A stretch of DNA of 64,000 nucleotides from contig NZ_JAJAVF010000002.1 in NCBI RefSeq assembly GCF_020531845.1, positions 283,543 to 347,542 on the forward strand, given 5' to 3'. The translations under genes were made by a program, and so were the position numbers. This stretch comes from Methylobacillus methanolivorans (lineage in GTDB: Bacteria > Pseudomonadota > Gammaproteobacteria > Burkholderiales > Methylophilaceae). The notes beneath the pieces are model-generated. The model was given only the letters and a program-made list of their open reading frames with translations. It did not search any database and had not been told where the DNA came from. Below are positions 9,791-18,788 of this stretch, piece by piece (within the stretch, counting starts at the first letter, position 1; every line of letters starts with the position of its first letter).

Positions 9791-10129
9791 ATGAGTGAAT
9801 TACCCAATTGTCCACAATGCAGTTCCACATATACCTACCAGGACGGTGAATTATTGATTTGTCCGGAATGCGCGCATGAATGGAGCGCTACTAGTGAAGA
9901 GTCCACGGCGAGTGATTTCATCGTCAAGGATGCCAATGGCAACCTGCTGCAAGATGGTGACACCATTACCGTGATCAAGGATCTCAAGGTGAAAGGATCA
10001 TCGCTGGTGGTCAAGGTTGGCACCAAAGTGAAGAACATCCGCCTGGTGGATAGCGATCACAATATCGACTGCAAGATCGACGGAATCGGCGCGATGAAGC
10101 TGAAATCGGAGTTCGTGAAGAAGGCCTGA
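9791..10129 (+). CDS. yjdM: YjdM/PhnA family zinc-ribbon protein
   Basis: 112 aa from the ATG at 9791; a GTG at 9782 is in frame but AGGTG lies just before the ATG. An N-terminal zinc ribbon ([21 protein letters not shown]) is followed by the PhnA core [26 protein letters not shown]. coli YjdM was called PhnA from its location, but it is not needed for phosphonate use and its role remains unclear. csaA starts 3 bases after the stop. Confidence 0.92.
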   Translation: MSELPNCPQCSSTYTYQDGELLICPECAHEWSATSEESTASDFIVKDANGNLLQDGDTITVIKDLKVKGSSLVVKVGTKVKNIRLVDSDHNIDCKIDGIGAMKLKSEFVKKA

Positions 10130-10132
10130 GCC

Positions 10133-10471
10133 ATGAACGACATCAGCTTCGAGGATTTTCTCAAGGTGGAATTGCGCGTGGGCGAAGTGGTTTCCGCCGA
10201 GATATTCCCCGCAGCCCGCAAGCCCGCCTACATATTGCATATTGATTTCGGCCCGGAAATAGGGGTCTTGAAATCCAGTGCCCAAATCACTGTGCATTAC
10301 CAGCCGGATGAATTGGTCGGCAAGCAGGTAGTGGCGGTGGTGAATTTTCCTGCGAAGCAGATCGGCCCGATTCAGTCGCAATGCCTGGTGACTGGGTTTC
10401 ATGATGAGAACGGGGCAGTGGCTTTGTGCGTGCCGGATAAATTGGTGCCTAAGGGGACGAAGCTGCTTTGA
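10133..10471 (+). CDS. csaA: tRNA-binding domain protein, CsaA type
   Basis: 112 aa, a single OB-fold EMAP-II/tRNA-binding domain. It matches the CsaA pattern throughout: FEDFLKVELRVGEVV, PAARKPAYILHIDFGPEIG, KSSAQIT, VVAVVNFPAKQIG. CsaA is a dimer that binds tRNA and has chaperone-like activity in Bacillus; its physiological job is uncertain. It is tightly linked to yjdM. Confidence 0.92.
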   Translation: MNDISFEDFLKVELRVGEVVSAEIFPAARKPAYILHIDFGPEIGVLKSSAQITVHYQPDELVGKQVVAVVNFPAKQIGPIQSQCLVTGFHDENGAVALCVPDKLVPKGTKLL

Positions 10472-10623
10472 TATGACAATGAGTTAAGCCTGTTAACTAG
10501 GCGGTCTAAATGGCCTAACACCAAGCCTGTGATATTGGATGATTCGCAGAGTTATTGATTTGACTCGTTAGGCTTTCATACTGTGCGAGCATCTAAAATA
10601 TGATTATGTTTTTGGAGAAAATC

Positions 10624-11261
10624 GTGACGTTTGCTGACCTCATCAGAAAAATATTGCATGAGCATCCTGAAGGGATGACTCCGCAGCAGGTACGAGATAT
10701 GGTCAAATTAAATCATCCAGATTTCTATGGTACGGAATCACATCGTCGAAATGTTGAAAAGGGCCACTATAAAGACCTAGATCATGCGCTCTTGGCTCAG
10801 ATATATGTTGCTTCTCGAACAGGTGGGCAGATTTTTGTGGATAAATCACAAAAACCAATTCGCTTATCATTGGCTCTTGGTGTAAACCAAGATGTAAGTG
10901 TTCCAGACGAAGAAATAGATACAGAAAACTTAGAGAGGCTTGAGGCAGGTATCGGAAGGCTTTATGTCTTAGGGACAGCTCTTTATACAAAGAATGGAGA
11001 GGAAATAGTAAAAATAGGCATTACTACTGGCGCAGTTGAAAGTCGAATTACGCAACTCTATACAACCGGAGTACCGTTTCGATTTAGAGTGATAAAAGAC
11101 ATCGAGAAGAAAAATTACTATACTATGAGTTAGAGCAATCACTTCATAAGCTGCTCGACCCTTATCGAATAAATAAGTCACGTGAGTTTTTCACCGATAA
11201 ATGTATGCCGTATATTGAGAAGATCGTTGCGATACACAATGAAATTCATGGCAATGCATGA
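10624..11261 (+). pseudogene. HARE-HTH / T5orf172 (GIY-YIG-like) protein, frameshifted
   Basis: The first frame runs from about 10624 (GTG with GGAG upstream; ATGs at 10600 and 10606 also possible) to a stop at 11131. It has an N-terminal region like the HARE-HTH domain (FADLIRKILHEHPEGMTPQQV) and the beginning of a T5orf172/Mug113 domain (GRLYVLGTALYT, EEIVKIGITTGAVESRI). The rest of that domain continues in another frame from 11121 to a stop at 11261 (YELEQSLHKLLDPYRINKSR, then EFFTDK). At the junction ACTAT occurs twice in tandem (11116-11125). Removing one copy joins the frames as NYYELEQSL. T5orf172 is a GIY-YIG-like nuclease fold. This may be a dead gene, a switchable one, or a sequencing error. 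Confidence 0.75.
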
Positions 11262-11321
11262 TAACTCATGCCATGCAGCGTACATTTGACGACGTGCTTG
11301 AGTCGTCACTAGGGGTACTTT

Positions 11322-11750
11322 ATGGAAACGCAAGAACTGCATCGAGGTCGTCTGATTGATCATATTCAGTTGGTAGTGCAAGACCTTTCTGCCAGCCAAG
11401 CCTTTTATGCCGCTGTCCTTGACGCTCTCAATGTGCCTATGGGTGGTGTGGGTGATGGTTACTTCTGGGCCGATGAGCTGTTTGTCACTTCTGTTAATAG
11501 TCCCGCAGCGCTAGGGTCATTAACTGGTCGCCATCACTTAGCGTTTCAAGCGCAAGATCAAGCGATGGTCGACAACTTTTACAAGGCGGCGCTTGCGTAT
11601 GGTGGCAAAGATAATGGTGCTCCTGGGGAGCGTGCTTATCACCCGGGTTACTACGCTGCTTTTGTCTTAGATCCAGACGGTAACAATATAGAAGCTGTTT
11701 ATCACGGTGAGGCGACTCGAAGCTCTGGTTCTGTGATGATTACTTTCTAG
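11322..11750 (+). CDS. VOC (glyoxalase/dioxygenase) superfamily protein
   Basis: 142 aa with one vicinal-oxygen-chelate fold. LIDHIQLVVQDLSASQAFY at the start carries the first metal-ligand histidine, GRHHLAFQAQD the middle pair and DPDGNNIEAVYHG the terminal glutamate motif. Such proteins are metal-dependent lyases, dioxygenases or antibiotic-binding proteins; the substrate is not predictable. It is a single gene followed by a strong terminator. Confidence 0.85.
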   Translation: METQELHRGRLIDHIQLVVQDLSASQAFYAAVLDALNVPMGGVGDGYFWADELFVTSVNSPAALGSLTGRHHLAFQAQDQAMVDNFYKAALAYGGKDNGAPGERAYHPGYYAAFVLDPDGNNIEAVYHGEATRSSGSVMITF

Positions 11751-11779
11751 CCGTGATTTATCAATGAAATGCTTAAACT

Positions 11780-11816
11780 AAAATAAACATGCCGCATTTA
11801 GCGGCATGTTTATTTT
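11780..11816. terminator. Bidirectional rho-independent terminator
   Basis: A 16-bp stem (AAAATAAACATGCCGC and its complement) with an ATTTA loop. It lies between the VOC gene and the converging dhaK gene and can serve both strands. Confidence 0.9.
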
Positions 11817-11826
11817 ATGCGGCGCC

Positions 11827-12816
11827 TCAACACTGCCAGCGCAACGCGGCCGTATGTACCGGGCTATCCCAGTGCTGCCTGATTTCATTATCAAGCAGGG
11901 TGACGGTGATAGAAGCGCCCGCCATGTCTAGGGCGGTGGTGTAGTTGCCTACCAGTGAGCGGCTGATAACCAAGCCATGCGCTTGCAGCAGCCTTGCTGC
12001 GCTGTTGTAGAGCAGGTACAGCTCCATGAGTGGGGTGGCAGCAAAGCCATTGACCATGAGCAGTACTTCGCTGCCCGGCGTCGGCTTGAGGTCTTCCAGG
12101 ATGGCGGTGACCAGGTCTGCGACGATGGCGTCGGCGTTTCTCATTTTTTCGCGCTTGCGACCAGGTTCACCGTGGATGCCGACGCCCATTTCCAGTTCTG
12201 TTTCGTCAATATCAAAAGTCGGGCGACCCGCTGCGGGAACGGTACAGCTAGTGAGGGCAACGCCCATGGAGGCGGTGCGGCTGTTGACCTTGTCTCCCAG
12301 CGCCTTGCAGGCGGAAAGGTCGGCGCCGGTCTCGGCCAGGCTACCGACCACCTTCTCCACGATCACAGTGCCTGCAACGCCGCGGCGACCGGTGGTGTAG
12401 GTAGAGTTTTCCACGGCGACATCGTCGCTGGTGAGCACGGTGGCGTTTTCGAACGGCAGCATTTCAGCCGCCATTTCGAAGTTCATGACATCTCCGGCAT
12501 AGTTCTTGACGATGAACAGCACGCCCTTGCCAGCATGTACGGCTTCAGCCGCTGCAAGCATCTGGTCTGGGGAAGGGGAGGTAAACACGTGGCCAGGACA
12601 AGCGGCATCCAGCATGCCGTAACCGATGTAGCCGCTGTGCAGTGGCTCATGCCCAGAACCACCGCCTGAGATGATGGCAACCTTGTTTTCCGCTTTCTGT
12701 CTGCGCGTAAGGAAGTGCGGCTCTAGGTTAAGGCTGACGATGTCAGCATGCGCTGCGGCAAAGCCGCTTAGGCTCTCGGTGAGAATATCGTCGACGTTGT
12801 TGATGAATTTTTTCAT
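11827..12816 (-). CDS. dhaK: Dihydroxyacetone kinase, DhaK subunit
   Basis: 329 aa. It has the DhaK substrate domain: KVAIISGGGSGHEPLHSGY, the hydrophobic DHA pocket, and GVGIHGEPGRKR, where the histidine forms the covalent hemiaminal with dihydroxyacetone. The second DhaK domain follows (LMVNGFAATPLMELYLL). With DhaL it converts dihydroxyacetone to DHAP in the cytoplasm. It is the last gene of the operon rpiA-dhaL-dhaK, 27 bases after dhaL, with GGAGGAG before its start. No dhaM phosphocarrier is present, so the phosphoryl donor (ATP or PTS) is open. Confidence 0.95.
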   Translation of the reverse strand: MKKFINNVDDILTESLSGFAAAHADIVSLNLEPHFLTRRQKAENKVAIISGGGSGHEPLHSGYIGYGMLDAACPGHVFTSPSPDQMLAAAEAVHAGKGVLFIVKNYAGDVMNFEMAAEMLPFENATVLTSDDVAVENSTYTTGRRGVAGTVIVEKVVGSLAETGADLSACKALGDKVNSRTASMGVALTSCTVPAAGRPTFDIDETELEMGVGIHGEPGRKREKMRNADAIVADLVTAILEDLKPTPGSEVLLMVNGFAATPLMELYLLYNSAARLLQAHGLVISRSLVGNYTTALDMAGASITVTLLDNEIRQHWDSPVHTAALRWQC

Positions 12817-12843
12817 GTTGTTTTCTCCTCCTTTGAGCTGGCT

Positions 12844-13482
12844 TCAGGCGGCCTGATGCTGTTTTGCCAGTTCGGTAATGGTGTGGATGATGATCTGGCT
12901 GCTGCGCGCCCCTGGGTCGATATGGCCGATGGCGCGCTCCCCGAGGAAGGCGGCGCGGCCCTTGGTGGCGATCATTTCCTTGGTCGACAGCATGCCTTGC
13001 TCGGCGGCCTGCTGAATGGCATCGAATACCTGGGTCGGTTCGGCGTTTGCTGCTGTGAGGCGGCTAAAAGTGTCCGCTACCGGGATCAGGGTATCCAGCA
13101 TGGTTTTTTCACCAGCATTGGCCTTGCCGCGCTGCTTGATGGCCTCGACGCTGGCAGTGAATGCCATGGATATTTCGGCTAGTGTGCTGATGTCGCCAGC
13201 TTTTTCCACCTTGGCCATCGTCATGAAGAAGGTAGCGATCAGCGGGCCCGAGGCGCCGCCTATGGTGGATAGTAGTTTCATGCCGATGCGCTGCAACGCG
13301 TCGGCGGGTGGTAGCGGCGCAAGCTCCTCACGCATTGCGAGTAGGGTGGCGCAGCCGCGCTTGAGGTTGATGAAGTGATCGCCGTCGCCGATCTCGCGAT
13401 CCAGCGACTCCAGTTCGGCCTCGCTATTGAGCACGGCATTGTTGACTGCGGTAATGGCTGCAAGGATAAATTCAGTTCTCAT
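12844..13482 (-). CDS. dhaL: Dihydroxyacetone kinase, DhaL nucleotide-binding subunit
   Basis: 212 aa. The signature DREIGDGDHFINLKRG holds the aspartates that bind two magnesium ions and the nucleotide; GGASGPLIATFF and GRAAFLGERAIGHIDPGA complete the DhaL pattern. It supplies the phosphoryl group to DHA bound on DhaK. Its start overlaps the rpiA stop by 4 bases (ATGA), so the two are coupled. A split DhaK/DhaL pair is usual for PTS-dependent enzymes but no PTS gene is near; ATP-dependent use cannot be excluded. Confidence 0.93.
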   Translation of the reverse strand: MRTEFILAAITAVNNAVLNSEAELESLDREIGDGDHFINLKRGCATLLAMREELAPLPPADALQRIGMKLLSTIGGASGPLIATFFMTMAKVEKAGDISTLAEISMAFTASVEAIKQRGKANAGEKTMLDTLIPVADTFSRLTAANAEPTQVFDAIQQAAEQGMLSTKEMIATKGRAAFLGERAIGHIDPGARSSQIIIHTITELAKQHQAA

Positions 13483-14174
13483 TGGCTATGCTCAGTTGTC
13501 TTCCAGACTTCTTCCACTTGGCCTTGATCGGCAACAAATACGGCATCAGCCAGCTCCTCGAAAACGCCATGTTCAACAATGCCAGGAATATCGTTGAGCA
13601 ATTGGTTGAGTTCTCTGCTCTGCAATGTCTTGGGTAGCGTCAGCTCAAGTACCAGGCTGCCATGCGAGGTAATGGCCCACCCATCCTTGGCGGCATTTTG
13701 CCGCAGGCTGCTTGCGATACCCAGTTGTTGCAAGGAGGCCTGAACCAGTTGCCAGGCAAAGGGAATAACTTCGACCGGGATGGGAAATTTCTCACCCAGG
13801 TGGCCCACCAGCTTGCTTTTGTCGACCAGTACAATGAAACGATCACTGGCACGCGCCAAGAGCTTTTCACGCACCAGGTCATAGCCACGTCCCTTGAGAA
13901 GGGCAAGATTAGGGGTGACTTCATCTGCGCCATCTACATAAAGGTCCAGCGTGCCCAAGTGCTCAAGCGCAACTAGGGGCAAGCCTTGCTCTCGCGCCTG
14001 GATAGTACTAGCCACCGAGCTGGCAGTTGCAGTAATGCGCAGGCCCTCTTCACGATGGCGGCGTGCCAGTTCCGCGATAAAGTAATTCGCGGTTGACCCT
14101 GTGCCTAGGCCTACTACCATGTCATCTTGCACATGGCGTGCCGCCTGGATGGCGACCAGTTGTTTGTCGTTCAT
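13479..14174 (-). CDS. rpiA: Ribose-5-phosphate isomerase A
   Basis: 231 aa from the ATG at 14174, chosen for its strong GGAGGAG ribosome site; the open frame extends further upstream without support. Motifs: VVGLGTGSTANYFI (phosphate loop), DLYVDGADEVTP (catalytic aspartates), LLKGRGYDLVREKLLA, and the lysine-containing VDKSKLV. It interconverts ribose 5-phosphate and ribulose 5-phosphate. Being first in an operon with dhaL and dhaK ties pentose phosphates to triose supply. In a methylotroph using the RuMP cycle this would feed formaldehyde fixation, but that is inference. Confidence 0.96.
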   Translation of the reverse strand: MNDKQLVAIQAARHVQDDMVVGLGTGSTANYFIAELARRHREEGLRITATASSVASTIQAREQGLPLVALEHLGTLDLYVDGADEVTPNLALLKGRGYDLVREKLLARASDRFIVLVDKSKLVGHLGEKFPIPVEVIPFAWQLVQASLQQLGIASSLRQNAAKDGWAITSHGSLVLELTLPKTLQSRELNQLLNDIPGIVEHGVFEELADAVFVADQGQVEEVWKTTEHSQ

Positions 14175-14253
14175 GAGTTCTCCTCCGTCGTGACGGGTGT
14201 TTTGATGCGGATGCGGTAAAATGGCCCGCATCTTGTGCTGAATGCGATTTTTC

Positions 14254-15048
14254 ATGACATTTAAACATATCACCTCTCGCGATAACAGCCTGTTCAAGCA
14301 ATTGAAAAAGCTGGCTGACAATACGCGGGAACGCCGCAAAAACAATGAAACTCTGTTGGATGGCGTACATTTGCTACAGGCCTATATTGAGCATTTTGGC
14401 CTGCCCAAGTTGTTGATCACGGCAGAGGGAGAGTCGACATATGAGGTGGGGGCCATCTTGCAGGAGTTGTCTGATGTGCCAACCGTGATGTTCACCACCC
14501 TGATGTTTGCCGAGCTATCGCCCGTGGCAACGCCGACTGGGATTCTTGCCCTGGTGGATATTCCGAGTTTGCCAATGCCTGAGCAAGCAGATTTTGTGCT
14601 GATGCTGGAAGACATCCAGGACCCAGGCAACCTGGGTAGCATGCTGCGTTCTGCGGCAGCGGCTGGGGTGGAAGGCGTGTATCTTTCTATGGGCTGCACC
14701 GATGCCTGGTCGCCCAAAGCTTTACGTGGCGGCCAAGGCGCGCAGTTTGTGCTGCCTATCGTCGAACGTGCAGATCTAGTGGAGGTAGCACAGGAATTTG
14801 CTGGGCAGACCCTTGCGACTACGTTGGCTGGTGACTCTCTCTATAGTCTTGATTTGCAGCAGCCTACTGCATTCGTGATCGGCAATGAAGGTGCTGGCTT
14901 GAGTGAGGCGCTGATTGCGGCTGCTAGTCAACAGGTGAGTATCCCGATGGCAGGGCAGGTGGAGTCACTGAATGCCGCAGCAGCGACGGCGGTGTGTCTA
15001 TTTGAGCGTAGCCGCCAGAAGGCGACCACTACTCAATTGGGAGATTGA
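14254..15048 (+). CDS. TrmH/SpoU family RNA 2'-O-methyltransferase
   Basis: About 264 aa from the ATG at 14254 (an ATG at 14242 is also in frame; neither has a clear ribosome site). The N-terminal substrate-binding part (HITSRDNSLFKQLKKLADN, RRKNNETLLDGVHLL) resembles TsnR/RlmB-like proteins. The SPOUT domain has the three motifs EDIQDPGNLGSMLRSAAAAG, FVIGNEGAGLSEAL and IPMAGQVESLNAAAATAVC, which form the knot that binds S-adenosylmethionine. Whether the target is rRNA or tRNA is not clear. It is divergent from rpiA, with about 80 bases between. Confidence 0.88.
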   Translation: MTFKHITSRDNSLFKQLKKLADNTRERRKNNETLLDGVHLLQAYIEHFGLPKLLITAEGESTYEVGAILQELSDVPTVMFTTLMFAELSPVATPTGILALVDIPSLPMPEQADFVLMLEDIQDPGNLGSMLRSAAAAGVEGVYLSMGCTDAWSPKALRGGQGAQFVLPIVERADLVEVAQEFAGQTLATTLAGDSLYSLDLQQPTAFVIGNEGAGLSEALIAAASQQVSIPMAGQVESLNAAAATAVCLFERSRQKATTTQLGD

Positions 15049-15061
15049 TCGAAAAGTGAAA

Positions 15062-15943
15062 TTAGTGACGGACGTTGTTACCGGGTAGCACAATTTCCGT
15101 GCTGAACAATTGTTCGGCATCTACTTGGTCAAAATGATATTCGGTGTTGCAGAAGTCGCAGTTGATATCAATCGTATGCTGCTCTGCCAGAATCTCGGCC
15201 ACTTCTTCTTCACCGAGCATGCGCAGCATGTTGCCTACGCTTTCACGCGAGCAGTTGCAATGAAACTTGAGGGCTTGCTCCTTGAACAGGCGAACATCTT
15301 CCTCATTAAATAAACGCTTGATCAATGAAACAGCAGCGAGGTTAAGCAGTTCTTCATCTTGCACGGTATCTGCCAGCATGGCGATACGATTCCAGGCATC
15401 TGGGTCGGCTGCATCGGGCTGGTCTGGCAACTTCTGCAGCAACATGCCCGCAGCACTTTTGCCATCGCAGGCAAGCCACATACGCGTATCGATTTGCTCC
15501 GAGCGTTGCATGTAGTTCTGCAATATCTCGGCGATGCTGTTTCCCTCGACCGGCACAATTCCCTGATAAGGCTGTCCACCATCGCGTGGGTCCAGGGTAA
15601 TGACGAAATGTCCGTCACTGACCATATCGCTGAAGCTCATCTCATTGAGATCGTCAGACCATTTTGCCGTGGCGCGAACGCCTAAGTCAGCCGTGCATTC
15701 CACGACCAACAGCTTGAGCGGGCCTTTGCCTTGTACCTGCAAAATCAAGGCACCGCCTTGCAGTTTGAGTGTGGCAGCCAGCAATGCACTGGCTGCCATC
15801 AATTCGCCAAGCGATTGGCGCAAGACCGCAGGAAAATGATGGTGCTGCAAGGCCTGGGTAAAACTATCGTCCAGATGAACAATATTGCCTCTGAGAGGGG
15901 TGCTTTCAAATAGGAAGCGGTGCAGTTGGTCGCTGATTTGCAT
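15062..15943 (-). CDS. hslO: Redox-regulated chaperone Hsp33
   Basis: 293 aa. The N-terminal part has HRFLFESTPLRGNIVHLD and ALLAATLKLQGGALILQVQ. The C-terminal redox switch has the four zinc-binding cysteines as CNC (FHCNCSRESV) and CDFC (INCDFCNTEY). Hsp33 is a cytosolic holdase that is activated when these cysteines oxidise and zinc leaves. The length is normal. It converges with the methyltransferase gene, 13 bases apart. Confidence 0.97.
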   Translation of the reverse strand: MQISDQLHRFLFESTPLRGNIVHLDDSFTQALQHHHFPAVLRQSLGELMAASALLAATLKLQGGALILQVQGKGPLKLLVVECTADLGVRATAKWSDDLNEMSFSDMVSDGHFVITLDPRDGGQPYQGIVPVEGNSIAEILQNYMQRSEQIDTRMWLACDGKSAAGMLLQKLPDQPDAADPDAWNRIAMLADTVQDEELLNLAAVSLIKRLFNEEDVRLFKEQALKFHCNCSRESVGNMLRMLGEEEVAEILAEQHTIDINCDFCNTEYHFDQVDAEQLFSTEIVLPGNNVRH

Positions 15944-16116
15944 GGATATCTTAGACTTTAAAACGCGGATGGCTAAGATGGAATGATACCATTTGTGCTA
16001 AATCTCGAAGAATGGATTGCACATATCGTGTAGCCAGCTGGCTTGCCCAGCTAAAATAATTTGACTATAGTGGTCTTGAAATTGACTATTTTAATTTATT
16101 TGAAAAAGCAAACTGA

Positions 16117-17805
16117 ATGGCAGTGAACCAGTATTGGAAAAAGTGGTGGGCAAAGATACAAAAATGGCTGGCATTGCGCCACTTGGCGTTAATTGTTGTG
16201 TTGACATTGGTACCTTCGTTCTTATGGATGATGAACCGACTGACAAATGAACTGATCGGCTCGCGCAATTTATTGGAACATACCTATCAGGTGCTTGCCC
16301 GGATTGAGCATTTGCGAACCGACATTGATGCACTTGAGCTGGGACGTATCAGCTATTTCGTCAGCCACAACATTGAAAGCTTGCAACAGACTAATCACGC
16401 CAGAGGATTGCTTGGTGTTGAAATTGAAGAGCTCAAGGCGCTGACATCCAATCATTACCTGCATAGAAAACTGAACCAGTTTGAACATGTGGCCAAGGCC
16501 TTACTAGAAGAAACCGCACGTAATATTGAAGGCTTGGATCTCGGTAATACCACGTATACAGCATTTAGCCATCAAGCGCAGATGTTGATGCTGCAGGCAC
16601 GAAGCCTGCTGGAGGAAATGCATCGGCATGAAAACTCCTTGCTGAGCAGTCGCATGGATAGCAGTAACAGCAAGGAGCTGGAGTGGGAGCATATGTTGGG
16701 CCTGACCGGGATCAGCTTATTATTGATGCTTGGCTTCATCTTGATTCATATGTATCGCGAGATCGTGCAGCACCGCCGCTTGGAAGTGACATTGCGGGAG
16801 ATTCAGGGGCAAAACCAGGTCACCTTGCGTAACCAGGCCTTGATGGGGGAACTGAGTAGTTTGCTGCAGGCTTGTAGCAGCGTTGATGAGTCACTGGGCG
16901 TGATCCGGCAATTTGCCATGCAATTGTTCAATGTTGATGCTGGTGCACTTTACCTGTTCCGCGAATCACGCAACCAACTTGAGGAAAGAATGAGTTGGGG
17001 CATAGGCCTCAAAAGTGAGCCTGTTTTTCAACCCGAGAGCTGTTGGGCTTTGAGGCGAGGGGAAATTCATGTCATGAATGGCCAGCCTGAGTCCTTGACA
17101 TGTCGTCATGTGCAAGTGATCGAAGGCGTTTGTTGTCTTTGTGTGCCTATCATCGCCCAGGGAAATGTATTAGGCGTACTGTATTTAGAAAATCACCATG
17201 AGCAGGTTTTCGATGATGTGCAATTGAAGCTGGCTTCTACCGTCACTAATCAGGTGGCATTGACGCTAGCTAGCATGAAAATGCAGGAAACCCTGCGTAA
17301 CCTCTCGGTGCGGGATCCACTCACAGGGTTGTTCAATCGCAGGTATATGGAAGAGTCGTTACAGCGCGAGCTTGCCATTGCCCAGCGTAAACAACGCCAG
17401 TTGGGTGTGGTGATTCTCGATCTAGATCATTTCAAGAATTTCAATGATACCTTCGGCCATGATGCGGGTGACTTCCTGCTGCGCGAAGTAGGAGCGTTGC
17501 TCGTGTCAAACTCGCGTTCCAGCGATATTGTGTGCCGATTTGGTGGCGAGGAGTTTGTGCTGATTTTCCCGGAAACTGAAGCTGAGATCATGATGGAGCG
17601 CACAGAGCATTTGCGCAAAGTGATTTTTGCTTTGCAGTTACAGCACTTTGGCCGTTCGCTAGGACAGGTTTCGGCCTCGTTTGGCCTGGCTTTCTTCCCC
17701 GTGCATGGGAGCACGGCGGATGAGCTGCTCAGGTTGGCGGACAAAGCACTTTACCGTGCCAAGGCAGCCGGGCGTAATCGCCTGGAAATGGCAGCGCGTC
17801 CTTAA
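16117..17805 (+). CDS. Membrane diguanylate cyclase (sensor-GAF-GGDEF)
   Basis: 562 aa. Order: a transmembrane helix (about 22-40), a periplasmic helical region of about 150 residues like CHASE3/4HB sensors, a second helix (about 194-212), a short coiled linker, a GAF domain (about 240-395; VCCLCVPIIAQGNVLGVLYLE) and a GGDEF domain (about 400-560). The active site is GGEEF, and DPLTGLFNRRYMEE opens the domain. RSSD five residues before GGEEF matches the RxxD inhibitory site, so product inhibition by c-di-GMP is expected. It makes c-di-GMP from two GTP. The signal is unknown. It could be counteracted by the HD-GYP protein at 62.3 kb. Confidence 0.93.
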   Translation: MAVNQYWKKWWAKIQKWLALRHLALIVVLTLVPSFLWMMNRLTNELIGSRNLLEHTYQVLARIEHLRTDIDALELGRISYFVSHNIESLQQTNHARGLLGVEIEELKALTSNHYLHRKLNQFEHVAKALLEETARNIEGLDLGNTTYTAFSHQAQMLMLQARSLLEEMHRHENSLLSSRMDSSNSKELEWEHMLGLTGISLLLMLGFILIHMYREIVQHRRLEVTLREIQGQNQVTLRNQALMGELSSLLQACSSVDESLGVIRQFAMQLFNVDAGALYLFRESRNQLEERMSWGIGLKSEPVFQPESCWALRRGEIHVMNGQPESLTCRHVQVIEGVCCLCVPIIAQGNVLGVLYLENHHEQVFDDVQLKLASTVTNQVALTLASMKMQETLRNLSVRDPLTGLFNRRYMEESLQRELAIAQRKQRQLGVVILDLDHFKNFNDTFGHDAGDFLLREVGALLVSNSRSSDIVCRFGGEEFVLIFPETEAEIMMERTEHLRKVIFALQLQHFGRSLGQVSASFGLAFFPVHGSTADELLRLADKALYRAKAAGRNRLEMAARP

Positions 17806-17821
17806 CTCCTGAATTGCTGGG

Positions 17822-18724
17822 CTAGATCACGATAGCGCGTTGCCGCGGGATATGAGCGGGTTGCCAATGCGACAAAGCCCACTGCCATATCGCTGCATGA
17901 TGATCTGTTTGGAGTTCGGCTGGCGGCTCTTGCCCCAGGAATGCCAGCACCTGCCATAAATCATGGCTTGTATTATCGCTATCTAGCGCTTGCGCCAGTG
18001 TTTGCTTGCTGAGTTTTTCGCCGGCCGTATTGGCTGCCACTGGCACATGCAGGTAAGCCGGATGAGCGTAGCCTAGCGCTTGTTGCAGGAAAATCTGTCG
18101 AGGGGTCGAATCCAGCAAATCAGCACCGCGCACGATATGCGTGATGCCTTGCATTTCATCATCTACCACTACTGCGAGTTGATAGGCAAACAACCCATCG
18201 GCACGCTTGAGGACAAAATCGCCGATATCGCGTGACAGCACTTGGCTGATTTTTCCTTGTACCGCGTCATGGAAATGGATAGGTGTATCGTCTACCTGAA
18301 TACGCCATGCGCGCGCATCTTTCCCTGAGGCCAGCCCTCGACGACAGGTGCCGGGATATACCAGGCCATCAATGCCGTGTGTGGCGGAATCGGCGATTTC
18401 CTTGCGTGAGCAGCCGCAGGGGTAGACCAAGCCACGTGTTGCCAACATGTGCAAGGCATCCTGGTAATAGTGATCGCGTTGGCTTTGGTATATCACTTCG
18501 CCATCCCATTCAAAGCCATAGGCTTCCAGGGTGCGTAAAATCAAGTCGGCAGCGCCGGGCATTTGCCTGGGGAGGTCTAAGTCTTCAATACGTACCAGCC
18601 ATTCCCCTTGATTGCTGCGCGCATCCAGATAGCTTGCTACTGCAGCAATCAGCGAACCGATATGTAACGGTCCCGTAGGGGAGGGGGCAAAACGGCCCCT
18701 GATGTTGCTAAGCTGTGACATCAT
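17822..18724 (-). CDS. gluQ: Glutamyl-Q tRNA(Asp) synthetase
   Basis: 300 aa from the ATG at 18724; a longer open frame upstream has no typical residues. It is a shortened GluRS lacking an anticodon-binding domain: GRFAPSPTGPLHIGSL (HIGH), then the zinc site in PCGCSRKE and YPGTCRRG, HIVRGADLLDSTPRQI, and KLSKQ (KMSKS equivalent). GluQ charges the queuosine in position 34 of tRNA-Asp with glutamate. It lies downstream of pilU and DUF3301 on the same strand. Confidence 0.95.
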   Translation of the reverse strand: MMSQLSNIRGRFAPSPTGPLHIGSLIAAVASYLDARSNQGEWLVRIEDLDLPRQMPGAADLILRTLEAYGFEWDGEVIYQSQRDHYYQDALHMLATRGLVYPCGCSRKEIADSATHGIDGLVYPGTCRRGLASGKDARAWRIQVDDTPIHFHDAVQGKISQVLSRDIGDFVLKRADGLFAYQLAVVVDDEMQGITHIVRGADLLDSTPRQIFLQQALGYAHPAYLHVPVAANTAGEKLSKQTLAQALDSDNTSHDLWQVLAFLGQEPPAELQTDHHAAIWQWALSHWQPAHIPRQRAIVI

Positions 18725-18788
18725 CGAGAAAGGCTGGGTTAATGTCTTTTTATGGGCAAGTTGCTCTGCTAATGCAGATGATGTAGCG

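Noticed and set aside
11977..12669. 230-codon open frame opposite dhaK
   Set aside because: It is the antisense shadow of a strongly conserved gene; the peptide is rich in His, Gly and Cys with no family pattern.
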